Assembly (NCBI GenBank): GCA_002372015.1
Contig: DFIA01000050.1
Coordinates: 1-17,490 of the forward strand
Length of the DNA: 17,490 nucleotides
Direction of reading: 5' to 3'
DNA from: Bacteroidales bacterium UBA3709
GTDB taxonomy: Bacteria; Bacteroidota; Bacteroidia; Bacteroidales; UBA932
This document shows, one piece after another, positions 8,811-16,107 of the stretch. A model generated the notes under the pieces. The model searched no databases. It was not told the origin of the DNA and worked only from the letters and a program-made list of their open reading frames with translations. The translations under genes and the position numbers were made by a program. How positions within the stretch are numbered: position 1 is the first letter of the stretch; every line of letters begins with the position of its first letter.

Positions 8811-10551
8811 TTTCTACTGTATTAATAAGTTGCTGTTTATATTGTTCAAATTGAGCGCTACGGAACTCGGAGAAATTCATCTGTCTCAAAATGTTAATCA
8901 GATTCTTGAAGAAAGCTACGCACTTCTCAAATTTCTCAAAGTGGAAGTCTTTCTTACAGATATCCAGTATCAGATTGAGCATATATTCCTGTCTGTTGAG
9001 AGGAGTCTGGCAGTCTATGCTATCGAAGGCATCTTGCTGAAGGAGAATAAAATCTACCAGTTCGCTTTTCCAGTATCTGAGATGGTACTCCATAGGAACT
9101 CCGTCGTCGCCGAGGATATTTATCTGGTCGTAAGCCTCCTTACCACGTTGAACTATATTCCTTGCAGTTAAAACTCTCTCTACCCATCCTTTGTTCATTT
9201 TCTGATTAAAAAACTCTTCCATCTCAGGGTATTCCAGATATTTAGAGTAGGAGTCTATTGGGTCTATAGCCGGATACCTCTTACTATCTGCCCTATTTTG
9301 GCTGAGAGCATAGAAACATCTGGCACATTTTTTAGTAGATTCTGTAACAGGCTCTTTCAGATTACCTCCGGCTGGTGATACAGTACCTATAAATGTTACC
9401 GAACCGGTTTGCCCGTTATTAAGAACTACTATACCTGCTCTGGAGTAAAAGTTTGAAATTATGGAAGATAAATCAACCGGAAAAGCGTCTGCCCCAGGCA
9501 GCTCTTCCATTCTGTTAGACATTTCTCTAAGAGCTTGTGCCCATCTGGATGTAGAGTCGGCCAGTAACAGAACTTTCAGCCCCATAGCTCTGTAGTATTC
9601 GCCTATGGTCATTGCGGTATATACAGAAGCCTCTCTGGCAGCTACAGGCATATTTGAGGTATTGCAGATAATTGTGGTTCTCTCTATTAGCTTTCTGCCG
9701 GTTCTGGCATCTATCAATTCAGGAAAATCCTTAAAAATTTCTACAACCTCATTTGCCCTTTCGCCGCAAGCCGCCATAATTATGACATCTGCTTCTGCTT
9801 GTTTTGCAATAGCATGCTGGATAACTGTCTTGCCGCAACCGAATGGGCCTGGGATAAAGCCGGTTCCACCTTCTGCCATTGGATTGAAGGTATCTATGGC
9901 TCTTACTCCGGTTTCCATTATTCTGTAGGGCCGAGGTTTTTCCTTAAAACCAGGAACGGCTATTTTTATAGGCCATTTTTGCTGCATGGTAACTGTAACC
10001 TCTTCGCCTTTATTGCTTATTAACGTTGCAATAGTATCGTTTATGGTGTACTGTCCGGCAGGCGCAATTTGTTTTACTGTATATGTTTCCTTGAACGAAA
10101 AAGGAACCATGATTTTATGTGGCAACCAGCCTTCCTTTACCTCTCCCAACCAGTCTGCCGCTATTACGCTATCTCCAGATTTTGCAATAGGGGTAAAGTC
10201 CCACTTTTTATCGGAGTTAAGGGCAGGTGTATATTCCCCTCTTTGCAGAAAGACTTCTTGCATTGTAGCCAAGTTATTTTGCAGGCCATCGTAATTACTC
10301 GACAGCAGACCAGGGCCAAGGCTTACTTCGAGCATCTTGCCTTCGAACTCAACATTTTGCCCCACCTTTAAGCCTCTGGTGCTCTCGTAAACCTGAACAG
10401 ATGCCTGCGAGGCATTAACCTTGATAACCTCCGCCATCAGTTTTATCCCCATCAAATCTATGTAACACAACTCGTTTTGTGCTACAGGTCCGTCAACCTC
10501 AATGGTTACGAGGTTGGAAACTATGCCGGTTACTTTACCCGTTGTTTTCAT
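8800..10551 (-). CDS. ntpA: V-type ATPase subunit A (catalytic)
   Basis: The 583-residue catalytic subunit that hydrolyses or makes ATP in the A3B3 head. The N-terminal barrel is followed by the insertion region typical of A (about 110-200), then the P-loop GPFGCGKT (235-242; K241, T242), the catalytic glutamate E264 in ACGERANEV, the Walker B strand VLLLADSTSRWAQAL (327-341), LPGADAFPVDL (351-361) and the helical C-terminal domain. The P-loop has Cys239 where many bacterial enzymes have Ser, as in eukaryotic V-ATPases, and Cys514 lies in the C-terminal helical domain (see findings). The start overlaps the end of the DUF2764 gene by 17 bases. The assignment is certain. Confidence 0.97.
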   Translation of the reverse strand: MKTTGKVTGIVSNLVTIEVDGPVAQNELCYIDLMGIKLMAEVIKVNASQASVQVYESTRGLKVGQNVEFEGKMLEVSLGPGLLSSNYDGLQNNLATMQEVFLQRGEYTPALNSDKKWDFTPIAKSGDSVIAADWLGEVKEGWLPHKIMVPFSFKETYTVKQIAPAGQYTINDTIATLISNKGEEVTVTMQQKWPIKIAVPGFKEKPRPYRIMETGVRAIDTFNPMAEGGTGFIPGPFGCGKTVIQHAIAKQAEADVIIMAACGERANEVVEIFKDFPELIDARTGRKLIERTTIICNTSNMPVAAREASVYTAMTIGEYYRAMGLKVLLLADSTSRWAQALREMSNRMEELPGADAFPVDLSSIISNFYSRAGIVVLNNGQTGSVTFIGTVSPAGGNLKEPVTESTKKCARCFYALSQNRADSKRYPAIDPIDSYSKYLEYPEMEEFFNQKMNKGWVERVLTARNIVQRGKEAYDQINILGDDGVPMEYHLRYWKSELVDFILLQQDAFDSIDCQTPLNRQEYMLNLILDICKKDFHFEKFEKCVAFFKNLINILRQMNFSEFRSAQFEQYKQQLINTVENVL

Positions 10552-11215
10552 CTATGGTGTAAATCAATTTATTTTTATCAAAAGTTCCTCTTATTTCATT
10601 AACTAATTTCCGAAACAGATGCTTGCCCTTTTCTGCATCCAGTTTTAGCCATCTATCTACTATATAGCCTTTTGCAAGGAAAGCAAGAATTTCGTCTATG
10701 TTAAAGAAGTCTGAAACTGAAAAATCCGTAATCTTGTTCCACTTGAATTCGTCTAACTTCTTCTCTTTTGCAACAATGTCTTCTTCTGCAAATATGCTGT
10801 GCAAAAGTTGAATATCTGCAGATTGCAGCTCTGTTTCCCAATCGGTAGGCTCTATATAATCTCCGTAAAGATTATCTTCCGCTATCACCTGATATTTGCT
10901 AATAAGTTCATTAGCTTTATCTTGCGAGTATATTCTGTTTGCAGCCGAAGCCACATTAAAATTTCTTATCTGCAAATCCAATTTAGAGTATAGTCTTATA
11001 AAGCGGCTTGCAGACTTTGAGGCATCTTTGTAGAAGTTTATATCCAGTTTAGAACCATCGAAAATTCGGCATAAGAGGTCTATCAGCCTGTTGTCCTTAT
11101 CAGAGCACTGCGCTTTAATTTGCGCTTTTGTGTTAGCCAGACTAAAAGACTTATTCTCCGTTCCCTTTACCAAGACAGGGAGAAATGCTACTATGTAGTG
11201 ATAGTTATTCACCAA
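10535..11215 (-). CDS. DUF2764 V-ATPase-associated protein, candidate C-subunit replacement
   Basis: A 226-residue, soluble, mainly helical protein of the DUF2764 type found between subunits E and A of V-ATPase operons in Bacteroidetes; Chlamydia and spirochaetes have an unnamed gene at the same place. It has no signal peptide or membrane helix. A central stretch, LYSKLDLQIRNFNVASAANR (about 94-113), and a C-terminal block with FNIDEILAFLAKG and IVDRWLKLDAEKG (about 171-198) resemble in character the helical repeats of archaeal/bacterial subunit C (the d/AC39 family), which caps the rotor ring. That link is my inference from pattern and from position, since C occupies this slot in E. hirae. 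It overlaps E by 11 bases and A by 17, so it is very likely made in step with the complex. Confidence 0.85.
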   Translation of the reverse strand: MVNNYHYIVAFLPVLVKGTENKSFSLANTKAQIKAQCSDKDNRLIDLLCRIFDGSKLDINFYKDASKSASRFIRLYSKLDLQIRNFNVASAANRIYSQDKANELISKYQVIAEDNLYGDYIEPTDWETELQSADIQLLHSIFAEEDIVAKEKKLDEFKWNKITDFSVSDFFNIDEILAFLAKGYIVDRWLKLDAEKGKHLFRKLVNEIRGTFDKNKLIYTIDENNG

Positions 11216-11816
11216 AAATCAACTTTCTTGTTTTTGGCCTCAGATAACCAGAAATGATATCTATAAAGGCCTCTTCCGAAAAATCTATAAAATATCCGCT
11301 ACCCTTGCGGCTAACCTTAAAACCACTTGAAACATTCTTTGAGAACTTAACATCTAAACCATCTGAAAGCGAAGTATGGATGAACTCTTTCAGATAGTGT
11401 TCTAAATCTGCCTTCATATTCTCCGGCAGTATAAATTCAAGACCGGTAGCCTCTTTATCAGGGCTATAAGCAGCTATAATAGTTTTAATCAGAGATTGCA
11501 TAAACTCTTTAGACGATAACGCTTCTTTTACCGGTTTAGCTACAGTTTCTATGCTAATGGCTTGTTCTATATCTTGTTTAATTTGGCTTAAAGCCAGTTG
11601 CGATGCTGTTCTTATATCTCCATCTGCCTTAGCCTTGATTTCGAGACACTCTTTTTCTGCCTTGCTTATCATCTGCTGGCTTTGTTGCTGAGCAGATGCA
11701 AGAATCTGCTCTGCTTGTTCTTTAGCCTTTTCGAGCATAGCTGCCGCTTCTTCCTTGCCTTTAGCCAGCCCCTCGTTATAGAGTCTTTCTGTAAGTTGCT
11801 GCAATTTGTCCTGCAT
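11205..11816 (-). CDS. ntpE: V-type ATPase subunit E (peripheral stalk)
   Basis: The 203-residue peripheral stalk subunit that holds the head still against the rotor. Residues about 1-90 form a long Ala/Lys/Glu/Gln-rich coiled coil (GLAKGKEEAAAMLEKAKEQA at 16-35), and the C-terminal half is the globular domain that binds the top of B. It is first in the ATPase operon, with a probable promoter 28-35 bases upstream, and overlaps the DUF2764 gene by 11 bases. No subunit G (its coiled-coil partner) was found next to it, unlike in E. hirae or Thermus. Sequence conservation in this family is low, so the call rests on the coiled coil, length and operon position. Confidence 0.9.
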   Translation of the reverse strand: MQDKLQQLTERLYNEGLAKGKEEAAAMLEKAKEQAEQILASAQQQSQQMISKAEKECLEIKAKADGDIRTASQLALSQIKQDIEQAISIETVAKPVKEALSSKEFMQSLIKTIIAAYSPDKEATGLEFILPENMKADLEHYLKEFIHTSLSDGLDVKFSKNVSSGFKVSRKGSGYFIDFSEEAFIDIISGYLRPKTRKLIFGE

Positions 11817-11843
11817 AACTATTTATATAATGGGTTAGTGAAG

Positions 11844-11851
11844 CAAATTTA
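11844..11851 (-). promoter_or_regulatory. Probable Bacteroidetes-type -7 promoter element for the V-ATPase operon
   Basis: Read on the minus strand this is TAAATTTG, a full match to the Bacteroidetes -7 consensus TAnnTTTG. A TTTG at 11876-11879 could be the -33 element, but the 24-base spacer is longer than the 19-21 expected, so the upstream half is weak. Transcription would start near 11837, leaving a leader of about 20 bases before the subunit E ATG. Confidence 0.5.
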
Positions 11852-11878
11852 CAAAATATCGTCTTAAATAGAACACAA

Positions 11879-11916
11879 AAAAAGATGGAACTGAAAAATA
11901 TCAGCTCCATCTTTTT
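11879..11916 (-). terminator. Strong intrinsic terminator, probably bidirectional
   Basis: Arms 11879-11894 and 11901-11916 form a stem of 16 positions with one A-C mismatch (11890/11905) and a six-base loop (AAAATA). On the minus strand the stem runs into seven T residues, so it ends the decarboxylase operon just before the ATPase promoter. The plus strand also has a T run within the distal arm, so it could stop antisense transcription. Confidence 0.88.
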
Positions 11917-11924
11917 CTTATAAA

Positions 11925-11955
11925 ATCTGTATTTGCTTATGTTGCTTATACAGAT
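11925..11955 (-). repeat. Inverted repeat with internal tandem 9-mer in the mmd 3' UTR
   Basis: ATCTGTAT at 11925-11932 is perfectly complementary to ATACAGAT at 11948-11955, with a 15-base loop. Most of the loop is a direct repeat: TTGCTTAT at 11933-11940 and again at 11942-11949, a 9-base period. It overlaps the hairpin at 11951-11970, so both cannot form together. Confidence 0.6.
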
Positions 11956-11970
11956 AAAGTTAATTATCTG
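11951..11970 (-). repeat. Seven-base-pair hairpin directly after the mmdB stop codon
   Basis: CAGATAA (11951-11957) pairs perfectly with TTATCTG (11964-11970) around the six-base loop AGTTAA. On the minus-strand transcript it begins immediately after the mmdB stop codon (11973-11971). The stem is A/U-rich and there is no T run, so it is not a terminator by itself. Confidence 0.6.
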
Positions 11971-13122
11971 CTAACTCAAGAATCCGAGCAGAATACCTGC
12001 TGCCACCGCACTTCCTATAACACCGGCAACATTTGGACCCATGGCATGCATCAACAAGAAGTTGGAAGGGTCGTACTTTTGCCCCTGTATGTGCGAAACT
12101 CTTGCGGAGTCTGGTACGGCGGAAACTCCTGCATTTCCAATTAGCGGATTTAGTTTATTGCCTTCTTTGAGGAAGAGGTTCATAATCTTGCAGAAAAGTA
12201 CTCCTGCAAAAGTTGCTATGAAGAAAGATGCAGCACCCAAGCCGAATATGAGTATAGACTTACCTTGTAAGAACTTGTCTGCCTGAGTAGAGCAACCTAC
12301 AGTAATTCCTATCAGAATAACTACTATATCATTAAGCGGCCCTCTGGCAGTTTCTGCCAATCTTCTGGTAACACCACTTTCTTTCAGCAGATTACCAAAG
12401 AATAACATACCCAAAAGCGGGATGCCGGAAGGTACGATAAATGCTGTAATCAGGAATCCTACAATAGGAAAGATAATTTTTTCCTGCTGCGATACAGCTC
12501 TTGGGGCCTTCATTCTTATAAGTCTCTCTTTCTTAGTAGTGAGCAACCTCATAACAGGCGGCTGTATTACTGGTACTAAAGCCATATAAGAGTAGGCCGA
12601 TACAGAAATTGCACCTATGAGATCCGGTGCTAATTTTCCGGATAGGAATATGGCTGTAGGACCGTCTGCTCCACCAATGATACCTATGGCACCAGCTTCA
12701 GCCGGAGTAAATCCAAGTGCCAAGGCACCTGCGTAGGCTGCAAAAATACCAAATTGGGCAGCAGCTCCCACTAACAGGAGTTTTGGATTGGAAATCAGGG
12801 CTGAGAAGTCTGTCATGGCACCAATACCGAGGAATATGAGTGGAGGATAGAAACCCTTTTTTACTCCTTGATAGAGTATGTTGAGTACAGACCCATCTTC
12901 ATATATTCCAACCTGCATACCAGGAAAGAGCGGAATGTTGCCTATGATCATACCAAAACCAATAGGTATAAGCAATAGCGGCTCCCATTCTTTCTTGATG
13001 GCCAGATAGATGAAGACCAGACCTATCAGAATCATCACAATGTGTCCGAAGGTCGCATTAGCAAAACCTGTGTACTGAATAAACTGTTTAAGGTTTTGCA
13101 CCAAATTAGATTCAAGAATCAT
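11971..13122 (-). CDS. mmdB: Methylmalonyl-CoA decarboxylase beta subunit, Na+ pump
   Basis: The 383-residue membrane subunit (OadB/MmdB/GcdB family) that strips CO2 from carboxybiotin and uses the energy to export Na+. It has about nine to eleven helices. The family signatures are clear: GAIGIIGGADGPTAIF (144-159), in which D153 is the conserved aspartate essential in OadB; a polar QPPVMRLL segment (187-194); NPLIGNAGVSAVPDSARV (325-342); and HAMGPNVAGVIGSAVAAG (359-376). It follows mmdC by 10 bases and ends the operon. The specific substrate is inferred from the linked epimerase and the MmdA-type carboxyltransferase; beta subunits of oxaloacetate and glutaconyl-CoA decarboxylases look alike. 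Confidence 0.94.
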   Translation of the reverse strand: MILESNLVQNLKQFIQYTGFANATFGHIVMILIGLVFIYLAIKKEWEPLLLIPIGFGMIIGNIPLFPGMQVGIYEDGSVLNILYQGVKKGFYPPLIFLGIGAMTDFSALISNPKLLLVGAAAQFGIFAAYAGALALGFTPAEAGAIGIIGGADGPTAIFLSGKLAPDLIGAISVSAYSYMALVPVIQPPVMRLLTTKKERLIRMKAPRAVSQQEKIIFPIVGFLITAFIVPSGIPLLGMLFFGNLLKESGVTRRLAETARGPLNDIVVILIGITVGCSTQADKFLQGKSILIFGLGAASFFIATFAGVLFCKIMNLFLKEGNKLNPLIGNAGVSAVPDSARVSHIQGQKYDPSNFLLMHAMGPNVAGVIGSAVAAGILLGFLS

Positions 13123-13132
13123 AGTGTACAGA

Positions 13133-13510
13133 TTATCCTATTACTACAAGTACATCACCCTCGAGAACGGAGTCTGATTTCTTAACCTTAATTTCTTTGA
13201 TAACGCCATCTGCAGTGGCTTCTATAACATTCTCCATTTTCATTGCCTCAAGCACGATTACCTTATCGCCTTTCTTTACGGCATCACCCTCTTTAACAGC
13301 AACATCGAGGATAACACCAGGAAGAGGAGAGGTTACCTTGGCTCCTCCTGTAGAAGAGGAAGCGGCTGGTGCGCTTGGTTTAGGTGTGGTTGCTGCGGCA
13401 GGAGCAGCTGTTGGCTGTGGGGCAGCAGTTACATTGGTTATAGTGCCGCCAACTTCTTCAATTTCTACGGTATATTCGTTACCGTTAATCTTGATTTTAT
13501 ATTCTTTCAT
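13133..13510 (-). CDS. mmdC: Biotin carboxyl carrier subunit of methylmalonyl-CoA decarboxylase
   Basis: A 125-residue carrier that shuttles the carboxyl group from MmdA to the membrane pump MmdB. Three parts are visible: an N-terminal beta segment (1-27, MKEYKIKINGNEYTVEIEE), a flexible Ala/Pro/Thr linker (about 28-55), and a complete biotinyl domain (58-125) with SPLPGVILDV and the biotinylation motif EAMKMEN, the attachment site being K91. It is small and free-standing, as in Na+-pump decarboxylases, rather than fused to a biotin carboxylase as in true carboxylases. No biotin carboxylase gene is present in the window. It is separated from the OadG-like gene by 31 bases with no visible promoter. 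Confidence 0.94.
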   Translation of the reverse strand: MKEYKIKINGNEYTVEIEEVGGTITNVTAAPQPTAAPAAATTPKPSAPAASSSTGGAKVTSPLPGVILDVAVKEGDAVKKGDKVIVLEAMKMENVIEATADGVIKEIKVKKSDSVLEGDVLVVIG

Positions 13511-13541
13511 GATTTGTATGATTTATCTGTGTTTATGTTAG

Positions 13542-14531
13542 TTAGCTTCTTGGATCTTGTTTTAGTGTAAGAGACCGGGCGCCCCAAGGAGAATTGCGCA
13601 GGGCTTCTTGGTTGAATGTAAGAACATTGCTTTCTACATCATGAACGGTATTGTCTATGCCGTTCTGATACATGTGGCAGGCAACTGCAATAGCAGCCAG
13701 AATTTCGTCGTCTATTGCAGAAGCAGAGTCTTTTGATTTGATTCTAACCGGTGTAGCCGGCTTAACTGGGGCTTGCTTGCTCACCTTAGTTTGTTGCTGT
13801 TTCCTAACGGCATTCTTGCCTATCTGACTGAAACTCAAAAAGAGGATTACCAGACACAAGAAAACAACACCCATTGCGGTAAGGGCGAGAATTCCTCCCC
13901 AAGGATCTAATTGCTGCATCTTTTCAGACTTGCTTTCAACAATTCTGGTTGTATTAGTATTACCGGGAGTAGGGTGATCCAGAATAACAAAGCCACCATC
14001 TGAACCTATCTTTTTATCTATCGCAGCTTTACGAAGAGATTGCTTACTCCAATTTACAGGCTCGTGCGCTCCCTCTCCATCAATAAACCTTCCGAATGAT
14101 TTATCGTGAGGCAATGAGGCGGGTATGTGAATTTCGTCTATAAGTGTTTTTCCGTCTGAACCAAACAAGTATAGCGCAGATACTCCTTCCAAGGTAAAAT
14201 TCATGTGGAATAAACCTTTTTCCGGCCTACCATCTGCATAAAGCACCAGATACTTTCTTAGAGGAATTACCGTAGCGGTATTTCCTTTTGGAATCATATA
14301 TCTTGTAGGATTGTCTTTACTATCTGTAAGATAGAAACCTGCAACATCAACCATGCCAAATGCCGTGTTGTAGAGTTCTACCCAACCGCATCTGTTGCCA
14401 TTCTCATCTGCCAAGCCAGAGATATTTACAGGCAGAACCTCATTGATTCTGATATCTACCTGGCTCTGTGCATAGGACTTAGCAGAGACAAAGAGCAGCA
14501 ATGCAAGTGTTATTGAAATTATCTTCTTCAT
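13542..14531 (-). CDS. Lamin-tail domain / OadG-like small subunit of decarboxylase
   Basis: A 329-residue protein at the place of the small delta/gamma (OadG/MmdD) subunit, which anchors the carboxyltransferase to the membrane pump. Residues 1-21 look like a signal peptide (cut after SYA). Residues about 26-192 match a lamin-tail domain: INEVLPVN (29-36), WVELYNTA (50-57), VDVAGFYLTD (61-70), YLVLYADG (94-101), SALYLFGSDG (118-127) and HPTPGNTN (186-193). One membrane helix follows (about 212-235), then a basic Lys/Gln/Pro linker and a cytosolic tail with DDEILAAIAVACHMY (274-288) and SPWGARSLTLKQDPR (314-328), features of OadG-type tails. The lamin-tail part would lie in the periplasm. Ordinary OadG is under 100 residues, so this is a large extension. 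Probable translation signals are noted separately. Confidence 0.85.
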   Translation of the reverse strand: MKKIISITLALLLFVSAKSYAQSQVDIRINEVLPVNISGLADENGNRCGWVELYNTAFGMVDVAGFYLTDSKDNPTRYMIPKGNTATVIPLRKYLVLYADGRPEKGLFHMNFTLEGVSALYLFGSDGKTLIDEIHIPASLPHDKSFGRFIDGEGAHEPVNWSKQSLRKAAIDKKIGSDGGFVILDHPTPGNTNTTRIVESKSEKMQQLDPWGGILALTAMGVVFLCLVILFLSFSQIGKNAVRKQQQTKVSKQAPVKPATPVRIKSKDSASAIDDEILAAIAVACHMYQNGIDNTVHDVESNVLTFNQEALRNSPWGARSLTLKQDPRS

Positions 14532-14537
14532 TTTCAG

Positions 14538-14544
14538 CTCCTTT
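14538..14544 (-). promoter_or_regulatory. Shine-Dalgarno sequence overlapping the mmdA stop codon
   Basis: The minus strand reads AAAGGAG, six bases before the ATG of the OadG-like gene, and its first bases belong to the TAA stop of mmdA. Most other starts in this window have no such motif, so this site stands out and could couple translation of the membrane subunit to mmdA. Bacteroidetes rarely depend on Shine-Dalgarno pairing, so chance is possible. Confidence 0.45.
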
Positions 14545-16093
14545 ACAGTGGAAGATTATCGTGCTTTTTGGCAGGGTTAGTTAACTTTTTGTTCTCTAAC
14601 TGATGTAGTGCACGGATAACTCTGAATCTGGTGTTTCTTGGCTCGATAACATCGTCTATATATCCGTACTTTGCAGCATTATAAGGATTTGCGAATGCAT
14701 CTCTGTACTCCTTTTCTTTTTCTGCCTTAAAGGCATTAACATCTTGTGCCTCTTTCATTTCTTTGCCATAGAGAATTTCAATAGCTCCGCTAGGACCCAT
14801 AACTGCAATTTCTGCATTTGGCCATGCGTAGTTGATATCTCCTCTCAGGTGCTTGGAGCTCATAACGCAATATGCTCCACCATAAGCTTTTCTGAGCACA
14901 ACTGTAATTTTAGGAACAGTAGCTTCTCCAAAAGCATAGAGTAGTTTTGCTCCATGCAGGATGATTCCGTTGTATTCTTGCTGAGTTCCTGGCAAGAAGC
15001 CCGGTACATCTTCAAGAGTTAGGATAGGAATGTTGAAAGCATCGCAGAAGCGAACGAATCTTGCCCCCTTACGGCTTGAGTTGGAGTCGAGTACACCGGC
15101 GAGAACAGCTGGCTGGTTAGCAACGATACCAACGGTAATGCCATCGAATCTGGCAAAGCCCACTATGAGACTCTTTGCATAGTCTTTGTGTACCTCAAGG
15201 AATTTTCCATCATCTACAATGGCATTAATCACTTGGTACATATTGTAAGGCTTGTTAGGATTGTCTGGAATAATCTCATTCAGAAGATCGTCCATCCTGT
15301 TTACAGGGTCGTTTGTAGGAACGATAGGGGTTTTCTCAAGATTGTTCTGAGGTAAGTAAGATAACAGTTCTTTAATTGTTTGAATACCAACTTCTTCGTT
15401 ATCTACGGCAAAATGAGCCACACCACTCTTGCTTGCGTGCACACTTGCGCCACCCAGAGTTTCTTGTGTAACATCTTCTCCGAGTACAGATTTAACTACC
15501 TTAGGACCAGTTAGGAACATGTAACTACCCTTGGCCATGATGTTAAAGTCTGTGAGTGCCGGAGAATAAACTGCACCACCGGCACATGGACCGAATATGG
15601 CAGAGATCTGCGGTATAACTCCACTGGCCAAAATGTTTCTCTGGAAAATCTCGGTATATCCGGCTAAGGCATTAACTCCTTCTTGGATACGTGCTCCACC
15701 GGAATCGTTGATACCGATAACAGGAGCTCCTACCTTCATGGCAATATCCATAACCTTGCATATCTTTTGAGCGAAAGTTTCGCTAAGAGAACCTCCGAGA
15801 ACAGTAAAATCTTGTGCAAAGACATAGACGAGCCTTCCTGCTACCGTACCATAGCCGGTTACTACACCATCACCGAGAACACGGTTGTTCTCCATTCCGA
15901 AATTGGTGCAACGGTGTGTTACAAACATATCGAATTCTTCAAAACTGCCCTCATCGAGCAACATTGCAATTCTTTCTCTTGCAGTGTATTTTCCTTTTTC
16001 GTGCTGGGCATCAATTCTCTTCTGCCCACCACCTAAACGTGCTTTTTCCCTTAGGGAAATCAAAGCTTTAACTTGTTCGAGTTGCTGACTCAT
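14543..16093 (-). CDS. mmdA: Methylmalonyl-CoA decarboxylase carboxyltransferase subunit alpha
   Basis: A 516-residue cytosolic carboxyltransferase (propionyl-CoA carboxylase beta-chain family) that moves the carboxyl group of methylmalonyl-CoA onto biotin of MmdC, releasing propionyl-CoA. Two crotonase-like halves are seen. The N-terminal half has the oxyanion-hole segments SGGARIQEG (131-139) and FGPCAGGAVYSPAL (167-180). The C-terminal half has VPGFLPGTQQE (363-373) and KAYGGAYCVMSSKHLRGD (402-419). Sequence alone cannot separate decarboxylase from carboxylase, but the linked Na+ pump subunits and the absence of a biotin carboxylase favour the decarboxylase. It starts 14 bases after mce. 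Isoleucine ATA codons are rare (1 of the first 10), suggesting strong expression. Confidence 0.94.
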   Translation of the reverse strand: MSQQLEQVKALISLREKARLGGGQKRIDAQHEKGKYTARERIAMLLDEGSFEEFDMFVTHRCTNFGMENNRVLGDGVVTGYGTVAGRLVYVFAQDFTVLGGSLSETFAQKICKVMDIAMKVGAPVIGINDSGGARIQEGVNALAGYTEIFQRNILASGVIPQISAIFGPCAGGAVYSPALTDFNIMAKGSYMFLTGPKVVKSVLGEDVTQETLGGASVHASKSGVAHFAVDNEEVGIQTIKELLSYLPQNNLEKTPIVPTNDPVNRMDDLLNEIIPDNPNKPYNMYQVINAIVDDGKFLEVHKDYAKSLIVGFARFDGITVGIVANQPAVLAGVLDSNSSRKGARFVRFCDAFNIPILTLEDVPGFLPGTQQEYNGIILHGAKLLYAFGEATVPKITVVLRKAYGGAYCVMSSKHLRGDINYAWPNAEIAVMGPSGAIEILYGKEMKEAQDVNAFKAEKEKEYRDAFANPYNAAKYGYIDDVIEPRNTRFRVIRALHQLENKKLTNPAKKHDNLPL

Positions 16094-16107
16094 GGTATGT
16101 GTTGTTT

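Noticed and set aside
13197..13541. A 114-codon plus-strand open frame opposite mmdC.
   Set aside because: The low-complexity Ala/Pro linker of the biotin carrier keeps the complementary frame open; the protein on the minus strand is unambiguous.
13511..13541. The 31-base gap before mmdC as a possible internal promoter.
   Set aside because: No TAnnTTTG or TTTG pair is present on the minus strand; it looks like an ordinary operon spacer.
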